Position numbers and translations under genes: made by a program. From assembly GCA_905215945.1 (NCBI GenBank), contig CAJMRZ010000134.1:1-5051 (forward strand): a DNA stretch of 5,051 bases, given 5' to 3'. Below are positions 5,006-5,051 of the stretch, piece by piece (position 1 is the stretch's first letter; each line of letters starts with the position of its first letter). The notes under the pieces were generated by a model that saw only the letters and a list, made by a program, of their open reading frames with translations, was not told where the DNA came from and did no database searches. The DNA comes from an uncultured bacterium (lineage in GTDB: Bacteria; Actinomycetota; Coriobacteriia; Coriobacteriales; Coriobacteriaceae).

Positions 5006-5051
5006 CCTGTATGGGTTATATTTATTTCTTTTGCTATCATTATCTATTTTC
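4951..5051. other. Possible end of an inserted element or rearrangement junction
   Basis: From about 4951 the sequence stops coding for the transferase. GGGCTGT (4953-4959) and ACAGTCC (4974-4980) form an imperfect inverted repeat (6 of 7) around 14 bases. From about 5008 to the window end the DNA is strongly AT-rich, unlike everything before it. This would fit the terminus of an insertion sequence or other inserted element whose transposase lies outside the window. I cannot assign a family, no target-site duplication can be judged with only one end in view, and an assembly join is also possible. Confidence 0.35.

Noticed and set aside
5001..5051. Promoter of an inserted-element gene (TTGACC at 5002-5007)
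   Set aside because: No -10 box lies at suitable spacing, and AT-rich DNA gives chance matches. No downstream gene is in view.

Overview
The window looks like chromosomal DNA from a high-GC anaerobic actinobacterium. The protein sequences resemble those of Coriobacteriia, most likely Collinsella. That placement rests on sequence resemblance I recall, not on a search. Most of the window is GC-rich, with long antisense shadow frames and good sigma-70-like promoters. The last ~45 bases are strikingly AT-rich.

Layout, positions 1-3137, all minus strand and so transcribed right to left. A strong promoter (3151-3178) drives a tRNA-Ala(CGC) gene (3065-3137) with a Rho-independent terminator (3019-3050). 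Only 18 bases past the terminator T-run, a small predicted tail-anchored membrane protein starts (2548-3000). It is followed by nicotinate phosphoribosyltransferase pncB (958-2463) and glutamate 5-kinase proB (1-878, C-terminus outside the window). The three protein genes are spaced 84 and 79 bases apart and could form one operon joining NAD salvage and the first step of proline synthesis. A compact hairpin lies between pncB and proB.

Layout, positions 3138-4340. A PflX-type (COG1313) radical SAM protein (3289-4227, minus) follows a candidate promoter with a perfect -35 box. Its promoter is back to back with a plus-strand promoter.

Layout, positions 4341-5051, plus strand. The 526 bases between the radical SAM gene and the next gene are not empty. 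A promoter-like pair, about 120 bases of RNA with several stable hairpins, and a terminator at 4495-4522 together look like a small structured RNA gene or a transcription attenuator. After it comes the start of a TagO/WecA/MraY-type polyprenyl-phosphate sugar-1-phosphate transferase (from 4754). This gene loses its family resemblance after about 66 codons, near base 4951, where an inverted repeat and an AT-rich tail begin. The gene therefore looks interrupted, either by a mobile element whose body lies outside the window or by a rearrangement or assembly join.

The two items most worth following up are the unassigned structured RNA (4378-4522), with its possible alternative antiterminator fold, and the abrupt junction in the transferase gene. 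I see no CRISPR array, no rRNA and no complete mobile element.
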